Assembly: GCA_944386445.1 (NCBI GenBank)
Contig: CALXBD010000151.1
Coordinates: 43,600-107,599 of the forward strand
Direction of reading: 5' to 3'
DNA: 64,000 nt
DNA from: an uncultured Clostridia bacterium
Lineage (GTDB): Bacteria; Bacillota; Clostridia; Oscillospirales; Ruminococcaceae
The notes under the pieces were generated by a model. The model had not been told where the DNA came from, did no database searches, and saw only the letters and a list, made by a program, of their open reading frames with translations. This document shows, piece after piece, positions 1 through 7,661 of the stretch. Position 1 is the first letter of the stretch; each line of letters starts with the position of its first letter. The position numbers and the translations under genes are program-made.

Positions 1-1
1 T

Positions 2-559
2 CACTACATTGGGCAGGAGCTGGCGGTATCTTCATACAAATGGCTGCTGATTCCTTTGGGGATGATTATCGGCTATTTCATTGTAGCTGCAGAACCGGCT
101 GTCCATGTTCTCAATAAGCAGGTCGAGGAGATTTCCGATGGCGCAATCCCACAAAAATCCATGCAGTTGTGTTTGTCCATCGGCGTAGCCGTATCCATAG
201 GGTTAGCAATGCTGCGAATTTTGACGGGGTTGTCCATTTTCTGGTTGTTGATTCCCGGATATGCGTTGTCCATTGGCCTAACATTTTTTGTGCCCAAGAT
301 TTTTACCGGTATCGCATTTGATTCCGGCGGGGTAGCCAGCGGTCCTATGACAGCTACCTTCTTGCTGCCTTTTGCGATGGGAGCCTGTGAGAGCCTGGGA
401 GGGGATATCCTGACAGATGCATTCGGCATCGTTGCGATGGTCGCGATGACACCGTTGATTACCATCCAGCTTTTAGGCCTTGTATATAAATTCCAGCAGA
501 AGAAAGCTGCCCGGCAACCGGCTCTTCCGGCAGCCGAGGAAGAGATCATTGATTTGTAA
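2..559 (+). CDS. DUF1538 family membrane protein, C-terminal part (5' end outside window)
   Basis: The reading frame is open from the first base, so the gene starts upstream; 185 residues are visible. The fragment has several hydrophobic segments and conserved Gly/Pro-rich stretches (FDSGGVASGPMTA, then FAMGACESLGGD) that I recognise as DUF1538, a family of predicted multi-pass inner-membrane transporters of unknown substrate. It ends in a charged cytoplasmic tail. The downstream gene follows after 21 bases and encodes fused PII-like domains, so the pair is probably one operon in which a PII sensor regulates the membrane protein. Family assignment is from motif recognition; the substrate is unknown. 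Confidence 0.8.
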   Translation, partial: HYIGQELAVSSYKWLLIPLGMIIGYFIVAAEPAVHVLNKQVEEISDGAIPQKSMQLCLSIGVAVSIGLAMLRILTGLSIFWLLIPGYALSIGLTFFVPKIFTGIAFDSGGVASGPMTATFLLPFAMGACESLGGDILTDAFGIVAMVAMTPLITIQLLGLVYKFQQKKAARQPALPAAEEEIIDL

Positions 560-580
560 ACTGAGCGGAGGTGTGCGCCT

Positions 581-1255
581 GTGAAAAAGCGGACATTTAA
601 ACTATTGGTGACGATCTTGGACCGGAACCGCGGGGAAAAAGTGGTTTCCATCTGCCGGGATAAGGGAGTCCTGTTTCAGATGGTGTGTCTAGGACATGGT
701 ACAGCCAGTTCGGAAATTTTGGATTGTCTGGGACTTGGCCAGACGGAAAAAGCAGTTGTTTTGAGCTTGGTTCCCGGAGGCGGCGTGCCAGGACTGTTGC
801 AGGCGTTTGCGGAAAAGCTTCAGATTAAGGGCCCGGGTAACGGAATAGCCTTTACGGTACCGCTTTCCAGCTTAGGGTCCACACTGACTGCGGTGAGCGA
901 AAAAATGAGTGATGTCGAAGAGAAGGAGGAAAGAACACAAATGGATATGGAGATTCAGAAAGATTTGATCTTGGCTGCAGTGGAGCCGGGGTATAGCGAC
1001 GAAGTAATGGAAGCAGCCCGTCAGGTAGGTGCTCGCGGTGGTACTGTACTGCATGCCAGAGATGTAGGCACAGAAGATGCAGAGAAATTTTTTGGAATTT
1101 CCATCCATCCTGAGCGGGAAATCGTTGCTATTGTTGTGACCCGTGAGATGCGGCAGCCAGTCATGCAGGCCATCAGCCGTGCGGCAGGTTCACAGACACC
1201 GGCCCGGGGAGTCCTTTTCTCTATCCCAGTGGAGGAAGCCATTGGAATGCGCTGA
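581..1255 (+). CDS. Tandem PII-like (P-II family) signalling protein
   Basis: A 224-residue protein starting at GTG behind GCGGAGGTG. It appears to hold two PII folds in tandem, about residues 1-105 and 118-224: each half has a beta-strand opening (FKLLVTILDRNRGEKV; DLILAAVEPGYSDEVMEAA), a T-loop-like region and a terminal strand-loop (GNGIAFTVPL; ARGVLFSIPV). PII proteins are cytosolic trimers that sense nucleotides and 2-oxoglutarate and gate transporters. The Tyr that is uridylylated in GlnB is not evident. A linker rich in Glu/Lys separates the halves. Adjacency to the DUF1538 gene suggests it controls that transporter; this partner assignment is inference. Confidence 0.8.
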   Translation: MKKRTFKLLVTILDRNRGEKVVSICRDKGVLFQMVCLGHGTASSEILDCLGLGQTEKAVVLSLVPGGGVPGLLQAFAEKLQIKGPGNGIAFTVPLSSLGSTLTAVSEKMSDVEEKEERTQMDMEIQKDLILAAVEPGYSDEVMEAARQVGARGGTVLHARDVGTEDAEKFFGISIHPEREIVAIVVTREMRQPVMQAISRAAGSQTPARGVLFSIPVEEAIGMR

Positions 1256-1290
1256 GTTTGCGATATAATGTTATTTTTAGCAGGGCATAA

Positions 1291-1428
1291 AACCCCTTCG
1301 CATGGGCTATACCACGCGAAGGGGTTCAAAGAATTAAGGTATAAGAAAAGACCCCTTGAAAGGCTGTCACGAGAAAGAAATGCAGTTGGCAAACTCGTTC
1401 GTGACCGCCTTTTAAAGGGGCCTTATAC
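1291..1428. repeat. Two strong hairpins in a convergent intergenic region
   Basis: Hairpin 1 has a perfect 11-bp stem (1291-1301 with 1316-1326, AACCCCTTCGC / GCGAAGGGGTT). Hairpin 2 is a long imperfect inverted repeat, 1339-1373 with 1394-1428: GTATAAG at its base, then matching CCCCTT, AAGGC and GTCACGA blocks separated by small bulges. The genes on either side converge here, so a bidirectional terminator is the simplest role; on both strands short T-rich tracts follow hairpin 2. A small untranslated RNA or an intergenic palindrome family are alternatives. Confidence 0.6.
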
Positions 1429-1457
1429 TTTTTATGAGCTTTGTCCAGTGCCTTGAC

Positions 1458-2255
1458 TTATGTATTGTGCTCCAATGGGAGCCACTTTAACACATCCTGG
1501 ATTTTTTCGTCCCAATATTTCCATTGATGATCGCCGGAGGACTCTGTATAGGTCAAATCATATCCCAAAGATAACAGATGATCCCGCATCTTCAGGTTTG
1601 ACTGATAAAGAAAGTCTTCGGTACCACACCACTGGTACATTTTAGGCAGGGGTTTTCCGGAAGCTTTCAGTTTTTCTGCCAAAGCAAACAGATCATTCTC
1701 ACTGCCGGGGATATCTTCCGCCTTGCCAAAAATGCCTTTCCAAAGGGCGGCACGGCTGGAATCCATTCCACTGGAAACCGTGGAAAAGGGATCCAATCCG
1801 CCGGAAAGAGAAGCTACCGCGGAAAAGGTTTCACTGGCCCGCAATCCCAGCTTGAACGCGCCATAGCCGCCCATGGACAATCCAGCTGCAAAGGTATCCT
1901 CCCGCCGGTGAGACATTCCATTAAAAAACGAACGGCAAATTTCCGGCAATTCATGAGAAATGTATTCCCAATACCGGTATCCATATTGTGTATCCGTATA
2001 CCAGGCAAGATGAGTACAGGGCATTACAACCGCTAAGCCTAAATCGCTGACATACCGTTCAATAGAGGTGCGACGCTGCCAAATAGTATGGTCGTCACTC
2101 ATTCCGTGAAGCAGATACAAAGTGGGATAACAGTCGCTTCCCTTGCCCTCCATACCAATTTGACCGGTTGTCCGCTGGGGAAGAATTACATCCATTTGTA
2201 CGCACATCCCCAAGACATTGGAAAAAAAGTCTACATGTGCCAAAGCCATATTCAT
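1458..2255 (-). CDS. Esterase D-type alpha/beta hydrolase
   Basis: A 265-residue protein of the PF00756 esterase family (tributyrin esterase / S-formylglutathione hydrolase type). The nucleophile elbow GLSMG places Ser127; Asp214 (GTEDF) and His243 (GDHQW) complete a likely triad, and LYLLHG near residue 50 supplies the oxyanion region. There is no signal peptide, so it is probably cytosolic and acts on short acyl esters, including deacetylation of carbohydrates in some relatives. AGGAG lies 5 nt before the chosen ATG; a second in-frame ATG follows two codons later. The gene is divergent from the flavin-reductase/rubredoxin gene. Substrate is not predictable. Confidence 0.85.
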   Translation of the reverse strand: MNMALAHVDFFSNVLGMCVQMDVILPQRTTGQIGMEGKGSDCYPTLYLLHGMSDDHTIWQRRTSIERYVSDLGLAVVMPCTHLAWYTDTQYGYRYWEYISHELPEICRSFFNGMSHRREDTFAAGLSMGGYGAFKLGLRASETFSAVASLSGGLDPFSTVSSGMDSSRAALWKGIFGKAEDIPGSENDLFALAEKLKASGKPLPKMYQWCGTEDFLYQSNLKMRDHLLSLGYDLTYTESSGDHQWKYWDEKIQDVLKWLPLEHNT

Positions 2256-2279
2256 TCACACTCCTGAATCGTTTTCTTC

Positions 2280-2308
2280 AGTATAGCACAAGTCCAAAAT
2301 TTTGTCAC
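2280..2308 (-). promoter_or_regulatory. Sigma-A promoter of the esterase gene
   Basis: On the minus strand GTGACA (2308-2303), a 17-nt spacer and TATACT (2285-2280) lie just upstream of the esterase ribosome binding site. Five of six bases match in each hexamer. Confidence 0.7.
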
Positions 2309-2315
2309 ATGTTTT

Positions 2316-2336
2316 ATTTTAGAAAAATTCTAAAAT
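2316..2336. promoter_or_regulatory. Perfect AT-rich palindrome between divergent promoters (putative operator)
   Basis: The arms ATTTTAGAA (2316-2324) and TTCTAAAAT (2328-2336) form a perfect 9-bp inverted repeat around AAA. It sits between the two divergent -35 elements (2303-2308 and 2340-2345), an ideal place to control both. The spacing and AT content resemble Fur/PerR-family sites but the sequence does not match a consensus I know. Confidence 0.55.
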
Positions 2337-2339
2337 AAC

Positions 2340-2368
2340 TTGACAAAATTTTGTAAATCAGGTATTAT
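2340..2368 (+). promoter_or_regulatory. Sigma-A promoter of the flavin-reductase/rubredoxin gene
   Basis: TTGACA (2340-2345), a 17-nt spacer and TATTAT (2363-2368). The -35 and spacer include the palindrome ACAAAATTTTGT (2343-2354), which mirrors CAAAATTTTGTCA at 2295-2307 on the esterase side. Confidence 0.8.
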
Positions 2369-2445
2369 GGAAAAAAAGACCTGTTGTTTTTTGGAAAAAA
2401 ACAGGAATACTTTAATTGAGAATTTGTTATAAGGAGCGAGAGATT

Positions 2446-3108
2446 ATGGATTTGACAGCACTTTTTAAGGCAAGCTATGGGTTATATGTGGTGTCCAGCA
2501 AAAATGCGGACGGAAAAGAATGCGGATGTGTCATCAATACCTTCACTCAGGTGACAGCGGAACCGGTACAAGCGATCATCGCGATTCATAAGGATAATGT
2601 TACTACGGGTGCGATTCTGGAAAGCGGGCTTTTTGCCGTAACACCTTTTACCCAGCAGGCAGATATGAAACTGATTGGTCGGTTCGGATTCCGCAGCAGC
2701 CGGGATATTGAAAAATTTGACGGTGTCGCCTCCAGTGTGGACCAGAACGGGATCCGGTACCTGACTGAATGCACAGCTGCCTGCTATTCCTGCCGGGTTG
2801 TGAACAAAATTGATGTGGGAACCCATTATCTTTTTGTGGCCAGCATCGAGAATGCGGAAATTCTCAGTTCTGATGAGGTTATGACCTACGCTTATTATCA
2901 TGCAGTGAAAAAAGGCTTGACTCCGCCCAAAGCTTCATCCTACCAGCCCAAGCAGGCCTCAAAACCTGCGGCTCCTGTTGAGGGGAAAAAGAAAACCTTC
3001 CGCTGTGATGTCTGCGGATATACGGTTGAAGCTGACAACCTCCCGGCAGATTATGTCTGTCCTGTCTGCAAAAAGGGCAGAGAACATTTTGTAGAAGTAA
3101 CAGAATAA
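2446..3108 (+). CDS. Flavin reductase domain fused to rubredoxin (high-molecular-weight rubredoxin type)
   Basis: A 220-residue protein. I chose the ATG behind AAGGAG, ten codons inside the longest frame. Residues 1 to about 160 form a flavin-reductase-like FMN-binding split barrel; a Pro/Ala/Lys linker leads to a rubredoxin domain at 185-220 with four Fe ligands Cys187, Cys190, Cys205 and Cys208. In acetogens and clostridia such fusions (Hrb) pass electrons from NAD(P)H to flavodiiron proteins or rubrerythrins to remove O2, peroxide or NO. No partner is adjacent. It is transcribed alone, from a strong promoter with palindromes, and ends at a T-tailed hairpin. A stress-inducible electron carrier role is inferred. 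Confidence 0.88.
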   Translation: MDLTALFKASYGLYVVSSKNADGKECGCVINTFTQVTAEPVQAIIAIHKDNVTTGAILESGLFAVTPFTQQADMKLIGRFGFRSSRDIEKFDGVASSVDQNGIRYLTECTAACYSCRVVNKIDVGTHYLFVASIENAEILSSDEVMTYAYYHAVKKGLTPPKASSYQPKQASKPAAPVEGKKKTFRCDVCGYTVEADNLPADYVCPVCKKGREHFVEVTE

Positions 3109-3114
3109 AAATAA

Positions 3115-3150
3115 AACGTGCCTTTCCCAGACGGGGGGCACGTTGTTTTT
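3115..3150 (+). terminator. Intrinsic terminator after the flavin-reductase/rubredoxin gene
   Basis: Stem AACGTGCC (3115-3122) with GGCACGTT (3137-3144), followed by GTTTTT. It also lies just past the end of the convergent ytaF gene. Confidence 0.8.
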
Positions 3151-3769
3151 ATATCAATCGGACAAAGGCCAGAATAATCAGGAGGACACCTCCAAGGGAA
3201 GAGAATCCCTCCGGAAGCTTGCCGGCCGCCTTTCCACCTAGGAAGCGACCAAGTAATACTGCCACTGGATGCAGCAAAAGGGATAAGATACAGAGTAACC
3301 CTAATCGATGCGGTGCCAATCCGCTGCCGAAACCGATGCCAAAGGAGTCCAAGGAGAGAACCAGCCCTAACACAGCTGCTTCCTTTGGCGACAGGGTTCT
3401 GGAGCAGTCTGCATCCGCACGGGTTTCGTCCAGATAGACCGTTATGGCAAAGGAGATCCCAGCCCAACGGAAATGCAATTTTCTGGCGGAATCTGTACAC
3501 CGGGCTAAGGCAGATTTTACCGCATTTTGGAATACCGAGCAAAAACCTAATCCGAATACGATAATAAAACTCAAGGTACTGCAAACGCCGTTCGGCAGGA
3601 ATTGAGCCAGTTGAGCGGAAAGTGTCATGGATAACACCAGTATGCCGGTTCCCATGCAGCCAATTACGACGGCTGACAGCCATGGAATTTGGATCCTTTG
3701 CGTTCCATACGCAAAACAGGCGATAAACGCATCGATTACTAAAGCTAATACCAACAGCAGTTCTTCCAA
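3149..3769 (-). CDS. ytaF: YtaF-like sporulation membrane protein (MntP/LysE-type fold)
   Basis: About 206 residues from a TTG start preceded by GGGGGA; the longer frame has no ribosome binding site. The protein is almost wholly hydrophobic, with about six membrane segments and repeated Asp-bearing helices (ALVIDAFIACFAYG near the N-terminus; GLVLSLDSFGIGFG in the second half). These duplicated D-x-F-x-x-x-x-x-G helices typify the MntP manganese-exporter / YtaF family; YtaF is a Bacillus sporulation membrane protein. It may share a transcript with the MFS gene 61 bases upstream. YtaF versus MntP cannot be settled without an alignment. Confidence 0.75.
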   Translation of the reverse strand: MEELLLVLALVIDAFIACFAYGTQRIQIPWLSAVVIGCMGTGILVLSMTLSAQLAQFLPNGVCSTLSFIIVFGLGFCSVFQNAVKSALARCTDSARKLHFRWAGISFAITVYLDETRADADCSRTLSPKEAAVLGLVLSLDSFGIGFGSGLAPHRLGLLCILSLLLHPVAVLLGRFLGGKAAGKLPEGFSSLGGVLLIILAFVRLI

Positions 3770-3830
3770 ATAACATCCCCCGTTTCCTTCTCTGACAGAA
3801 TATGCTAAAAATGAAAACGGGGTGCGAATT

Positions 3831-5072
3831 TTATGAAAGATCAGTTTCTGAAGAGCAGGCAAGAACTGCGTTTACCTGATGCCGTCTGCGAAAAACTGTC
3901 AGCCAGCACACAGCGATACAAGTTGCTCCACAGAGAGTCATACAAACAGGATAGGGCATTACCTCTCCCAAAGCGCCGATCACAAGGGAGAGAACACTTG
4001 CCGTCCCGGTATAAAGCATGGTTTCAAAGGCATTTACTCGAGCCCGGAGTCTATCTGGTATGTATTTTTGCACTGCTGCTTGGCGGATTGTTGCACTGTT
4101 AATCCCTAGGAAACCACAAATTGCCCGGTTTACTAGCATCAGGGGATAGGGGAGCCATAAAAGGCAGGTATCCATCACTTCATAAACCTGATAAACGCCG
4201 AACAGGAATCCGAATCGCCGCTTTTCCGGTACGCTGTACCGATAACGCAGGACACCTCCCAGAGAGCGGCCTGCAAATTCCGCCACCGAAAAGAACGAGT
4301 ACATTGCAGTCGTGAAACCCGGCGCTGTCCGGAAAAATGCTACCAACAGCGGCAAATAACCCGACGCCATCCCGTTGGTTACTGCCATATACTGATAAAG
4401 ACCAAGAAGCCCCCGCTCCTTTTTCAGATAACGTATAGCCTCACAGATATCGCCCCACCACATTTTGATAGACATGGCACTGCCTTCCATTCTGGATTCT
4501 TCCTTGATTTTGATCCCGTTTTCCACCAAGACAGCTAAAATAGAAAGTCCTGCCTGCAGCAGAAGAAGCTTGGCAACTCCCAGCCATTCAAATAAAACTG
4601 CGGCAACCGGCATCATCAAAACCTTTAAAACAGGGTAGAGCATGGCAGATACAGTGTAAGCTTTTTCCTCCATTCCCTTAGGCAGGAGTCGGGGATAAAG
4701 ACTGTTGAAAGCCAGTTCGTCAAAAGCACTCAGGCAAGCCAGCAGCAGTGAAAAGCCAAGGTATCCCGCATAGGAGAAATCAAAATAAAGCAGATACAAC
4801 CCCATCACCGCATACATGATTCCGTTTACCAGATCACCCCCAACCAAGAAGGGCTTTCGAGGAAGCCTGTCCATTATTGGCCCGAAAAGTAGGGGCAGCA
4901 ACAGCGAGGGTACAAATTGTATCGCTACAATCAGCGCAGAAGCTAAGGTGCTGCCGGTTTCGTCAAAGACCAGAAAGGACAGTGCGAAGCTGCTGGTTAT
5001 TGCCCCGACAGCTCCAAGGGCACTGGCACCTGTAATCCGAATAAAATTTTTTGTCCAAAGAGTTTTCCTCAC
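3831..5072 (-). CDS. MFS transporter
   Basis: A 413-residue major facilitator with about 12 hydrophobic segments. The MFS signature loop after helix 2 is visible (GPIMDRLPRKPFLVGGD), and the N-terminal half resembles the EntS/MFS_3 drug-exporter branch. Translation starts at GTG behind AGAGGTG. A minus-strand TATAAT with an upstream TG at 5092-5097 gives it its own extended -10 promoter, and a terminator separates it from the XRE-TPR gene upstream. Likely proton-driven efflux across the cytoplasmic membrane; the substrate is unknown. Its position next to a regulator and ribosome-protection genes is compatible with drug export but does not prove it. Confidence 0.8.
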   Translation of the reverse strand: MRKTLWTKNFIRITGASALGAVGAITSSFALSFLVFDETGSTLASALIVAIQFVPSLLLPLLFGPIMDRLPRKPFLVGGDLVNGIMYAVMGLYLLYFDFSYAGYLGFSLLLACLSAFDELAFNSLYPRLLPKGMEEKAYTVSAMLYPVLKVLMMPVAAVLFEWLGVAKLLLLQAGLSILAVLVENGIKIKEESRMEGSAMSIKMWWGDICEAIRYLKKERGLLGLYQYMAVTNGMASGYLPLLVAFFRTAPGFTTAMYSFFSVAEFAGRSLGGVLRYRYSVPEKRRFGFLFGVYQVYEVMDTCLLWLPYPLMLVNRAICGFLGINSATIRQAAVQKYIPDRLRARVNAFETMLYTGTASVLSLVIGALGEVMPYPVCMTLCGATCIAVCWLTVFRRRHQVNAVLACSSETDLS

Positions 5073-5091
5073 AAAGTATCACCTCTCTTTT

Positions 5092-5100
5092 ATTATAGCA
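5092..5100 (-). promoter_or_regulatory. Extended -10 promoter for the MFS gene
   Basis: Minus-strand TGC followed by TATAAT; only a T-rich tract stands at the -35 position. It lies between the upstream terminator and the MFS ribosome binding site. Confidence 0.5.
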
Positions 5101-5121
5101 TCCGGAATAAAGCAGAAAAAT

Positions 5122-5158
5122 CCCCTTGTTTTGGGAAAATAAATCTCAAAACAAGGGG
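5122..5158 (-). terminator. Intrinsic terminator after the hflX / XRE-TPR operon
   Basis: Perfect 12-bp stem CCCCTTGTTTTG (5122-5133) with CAAAACAAGGGG (5147-5158); on the minus strand it is followed by ATTTTT. Confidence 0.85.
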
Positions 5159-5169
5159 AAAAAATGATT

Positions 5170-6312
5170 TTATTCTATTTTTTCTGGAAAATTATCTAAA
5201 AGGGCACACGCCTGCCGGTATTGGCGGTTGGCTTTATACCATTCCATCACCCAGGGCATGTGAAACATGGCATAGCCGATGGGGAGCTTTTCCTTTAACT
5301 CCTGAAAACATTGAAGCAGCATTGTTCCATAACATGAGTCCTTCAGGTAATCCGGATGTTCCAGCCGGTATCGCACCAGATCCAGCATCATATGAGCCAA
5401 AGCCGGCTCCCAGGCATCATCTGGAATTCGTTTCTCCGCCGCGTCCAATGCAGTAAACGCTTCATCAGGTTTACCCAGCTTTTCGCAGCAGATCGCCAAC
5501 TTATGGAATCCCATAGCGGAAAGATTGTCCTTCTGAGAAAAATAACGGTAGGCCTCTTCCGTCCTACCGCATTCCAGATTTGTGGCTGCGATGTTGTATT
5601 CCAGTACCTCAACAACGGTTTCCTGCTTCAGTGCTCTAGCCAGCCGTTCCGCTATCGTATAATGCTGCAGCATCCGGGGAATATCACGCATATTAGCGCA
5701 GCAGTTTCCCATATAGCTTTGACTATCCAGCATAAGAAAAGGATAACCTTCTTCTGCTGCGGTATCATAGGCTTGCCGCAGGACTTCCAGCGCAGCAATA
5801 TACTGTCCCTGGTTATGGTGGTACTCTCCGCAGGCCAGCAGCATCCAGGGAATTGGCCACAAGGCGACAGCTTCATTAAAACGCCGCTGCAGGGTTCGCT
5901 GCAATGCTAACTGGTGTTGATCCATAAGGCATTCCAGTTCTTCATCCAGCGGAGCAGGCTCTTCTTTCGCAAAAGCATCCAGCAGCAAGATATCCACCAT
6001 AAAAGGACTGCACTGCAGGTTTTCACCCAGATAATCCAGCTGTTGCTTTTCCTCCTGAAAAGCTGCCTTATTCCCGGATAAAAGCGCTTCCAGGCATCGT
6101 TTGATCTGTTCTTCCAGTCCGGGTTTCCCGGTATTTTCCCAGTGTATACCCAATCGCGAAAACAGCGCCTCCAGTATTTCATCGGACGGGACAATTTTTC
6201 CCTGTTCAATCTTCGAAAGGTAGGAAACTGCACAAATTCCTTTGCACAGTCCCTCCTGGCTCCAATCCCTGCGGAGACGTTCCTTCCGGATCAACAATCC
6301 CGCCAAATTCAT
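5170..6312 (-). CDS. XRE-family HTH regulator with TPR-like C-terminal domain
   Basis: A 380-residue protein. Residues 6-57 form a Cro/C1-type helix-turn-helix (RRDWSQEGLCKGICAVSYLSKIEQGK). The rest is alpha-helical and fits tetratricopeptide-like repeats (for example ALEVLRQAYDTAAEEGYPF, and AGxEALTALDAAEKR-like blocks). This architecture is that of RRNPP-type regulators, which bind short peptides through the TPR part. No candidate pheromone gene is visible downstream before the terminator. Its ATG overlaps the hflX stop by 4 bases, so the two are translationally coupled. Target genes are unknown. Confidence 0.8.
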   Translation of the reverse strand: MNLAGLLIRKERLRRDWSQEGLCKGICAVSYLSKIEQGKIVPSDEILEALFSRLGIHWENTGKPGLEEQIKRCLEALLSGNKAAFQEEKQQLDYLGENLQCSPFMVDILLLDAFAKEEPAPLDEELECLMDQHQLALQRTLQRRFNEAVALWPIPWMLLACGEYHHNQGQYIAALEVLRQAYDTAAEEGYPFLMLDSQSYMGNCCANMRDIPRMLQHYTIAERLARALKQETVVEVLEYNIAATNLECGRTEEAYRYFSQKDNLSAMGFHKLAICCEKLGKPDEAFTALDAAEKRIPDDAWEPALAHMMLDLVRYRLEHPDYLKDSCYGTMLLQCFQELKEKLPIGYAMFHMPWVMEWYKANRQYRQACALLDNFPEKIE

Positions 6313-7571
6313 ACAGATGCTCCCTCAGCATCGCACCGGTAGGGCAGCAGAGCTTTTAAAAGCTTTCTGTCAATGTTAACGTCTACCCGGACCCGATCTT
6401 CTAAAAATTCCTCTTGAAAGACATGGCCACGCTCTCGAAGTTGGCTGAGCAATTCTCCCCGGTTATAAGGAATTTCCAGCATAACCCGGCACATCTGTGC
6501 AGACAAAGCCTGCTCTATCGTGCGAAGCAGAATGTCGATATTCCATTGTTTCAAGCCAGAAATAAACACAGTCCGATCGCTGCCGGTTAGCGTTTCCGGA
6601 TTTGGACAGCAGTCAATCTTATTGTAGACCGTAATTGTTGGGATTCCTCCGCATCCTAAGTCATCCAGCAGTTTGCGAGTGACCTCCAGCTGATTTTCCA
6701 CAGCAGGATTGGAATAGTCGCAAACGTTTAAAATCAGGTCAGCACTGGCTGCTTCCTCCAAAGTGGAGTGAAAAGCCTCCACCAGGTGATGCGGCAGCCG
6801 CTGGATAAAGCCTACCGTATCAACCAGGATCACCCGCTGACCATTGGGCAGCACCAGTTCCCGGGCAGTGGGGTCCAGAGTCGCAAAGAGCTGGTCCTGA
6901 ACATAAGCTTCCGCTGAGGTCAACAGATTCAGCAGCGTCGATTTTCCAACGTTGGTATACCCGACAATAGCTACCGTAGTCGCACCATTTTTGGCACGCC
7001 TCTCCCTGACACGGGCCCGGTTCTCCTCCAGGGAAGCCAACTCCTCTTCCAAAGCGTTAATGCGGCGGCGGATATGTCTGCGATCACTTTCAAGCTTGGT
7101 TTCGCCGGGGCCGCGGGTACCGATGCCGCCTCCTTGACGAGAAAGCTGTGTTCCCAAACCGGTCAGCCGGGGCAGTCGATATTTTTGCTGAGCCAACTCT
7201 ACCTGAATCCTGCCTTCCCGCGAGCGGGCCCTTCCGGCAAAAATGTCCAGGATCAAAGTTGTACGGTCAATTGCGTGAACGCCTGTTATTTCCTCAATGT
7301 TCCTGATTTGAGAGCCGCTGAGTTCATCATCCAGAATCAGAAGATCCGCTTTCTGTTCCTCACAGAAGTCCCGGATTTCCCGCAGTTTTCCTTCTCCCAA
7401 ATAAGTGGCATTATCAGGCGCGTCTCGATTTTGGATAAATTGTCCTAAAACCTCGGCGCCGGCAGTATCTGCCAGCTCCGCCAGTTCGTCCAGAGATGCC
7501 TGAACATCAAACGCGCCAGTATTGACACAGGCCAGAACGGCTTTTTCTTTTGGTTGTTGATTTTCGTACAT
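6309..7571 (-). CDS. hflX: GTPase HflX
   Basis: A 420-residue GTPase. The N-terminal HflX domain holds the Gly-rich segment RQGGGIGTRGPGETKLE (about 145-161), a coiled coil follows, and the G domain has G1 GYTNVGKST (204-212), G2 TLDPT (231-235), G3 DTVGF (251-255) and G4 NKID (317-320). HflX binds the 50S subunit, splits stalled 70S ribosomes after stress and confers macrolide/lincosamide tolerance in some Firmicutes. It has its own promoter (7631-7659), and its stop overlaps the start of the XRE-TPR regulator gene. The Tet(M)-like ribosome-protection gene lies directly upstream on the same strand. Confidence 0.95.
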   Translation of the reverse strand: MYENQQPKEKAVLACVNTGAFDVQASLDELAELADTAGAEVLGQFIQNRDAPDNATYLGEGKLREIRDFCEEQKADLLILDDELSGSQIRNIEEITGVHAIDRTTLILDIFAGRARSREGRIQVELAQQKYRLPRLTGLGTQLSRQGGGIGTRGPGETKLESDRRHIRRRINALEEELASLEENRARVRERRAKNGATTVAIVGYTNVGKSTLLNLLTSAEAYVQDQLFATLDPTARELVLPNGQRVILVDTVGFIQRLPHHLVEAFHSTLEEAASADLILNVCDYSNPAVENQLEVTRKLLDDLGCGGIPTITVYNKIDCCPNPETLTGSDRTVFISGLKQWNIDILLRTIEQALSAQMCRVMLEIPYNRGELLSQLRERGHVFQEEFLEDRVRVDVNIDRKLLKALLPYRCDAEGASV

Positions 7572-7630
7572 AATGGCCTCCCATCAAACTCAAAACTTTA
7601 CCGGAGGCTGGGGCGACGGTTCGCAAAGCA

Positions 7631-7659
7631 AGTATACCACGAAACGTCTTTAAATGCAA
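7631..7659 (-). promoter_or_regulatory. Sigma-A promoter of hflX
   Basis: On the minus strand TTGCAT (7659-7654), 17-nt spacer, TATACT (7636-7631). The -35 overlaps the end of the Tet(M)-like gene. Confidence 0.7.
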
Positions 7660-7661
7660 GG

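Noticed and set aside
1268-1456. 62-codon plus-strand ORF
   Set aside because: It is composed of the two hairpins, has no ribosome binding site, and its protein shows no recognisable pattern.
3051-3776. 241-codon minus-strand ORF overlapping ytaF in another frame
   Set aside because: It overlaps the terminator and the rubredoxin end, and its product is Arg/Cys-rich without a fold; the ytaF frame is clearly hydrophobic and conserved.
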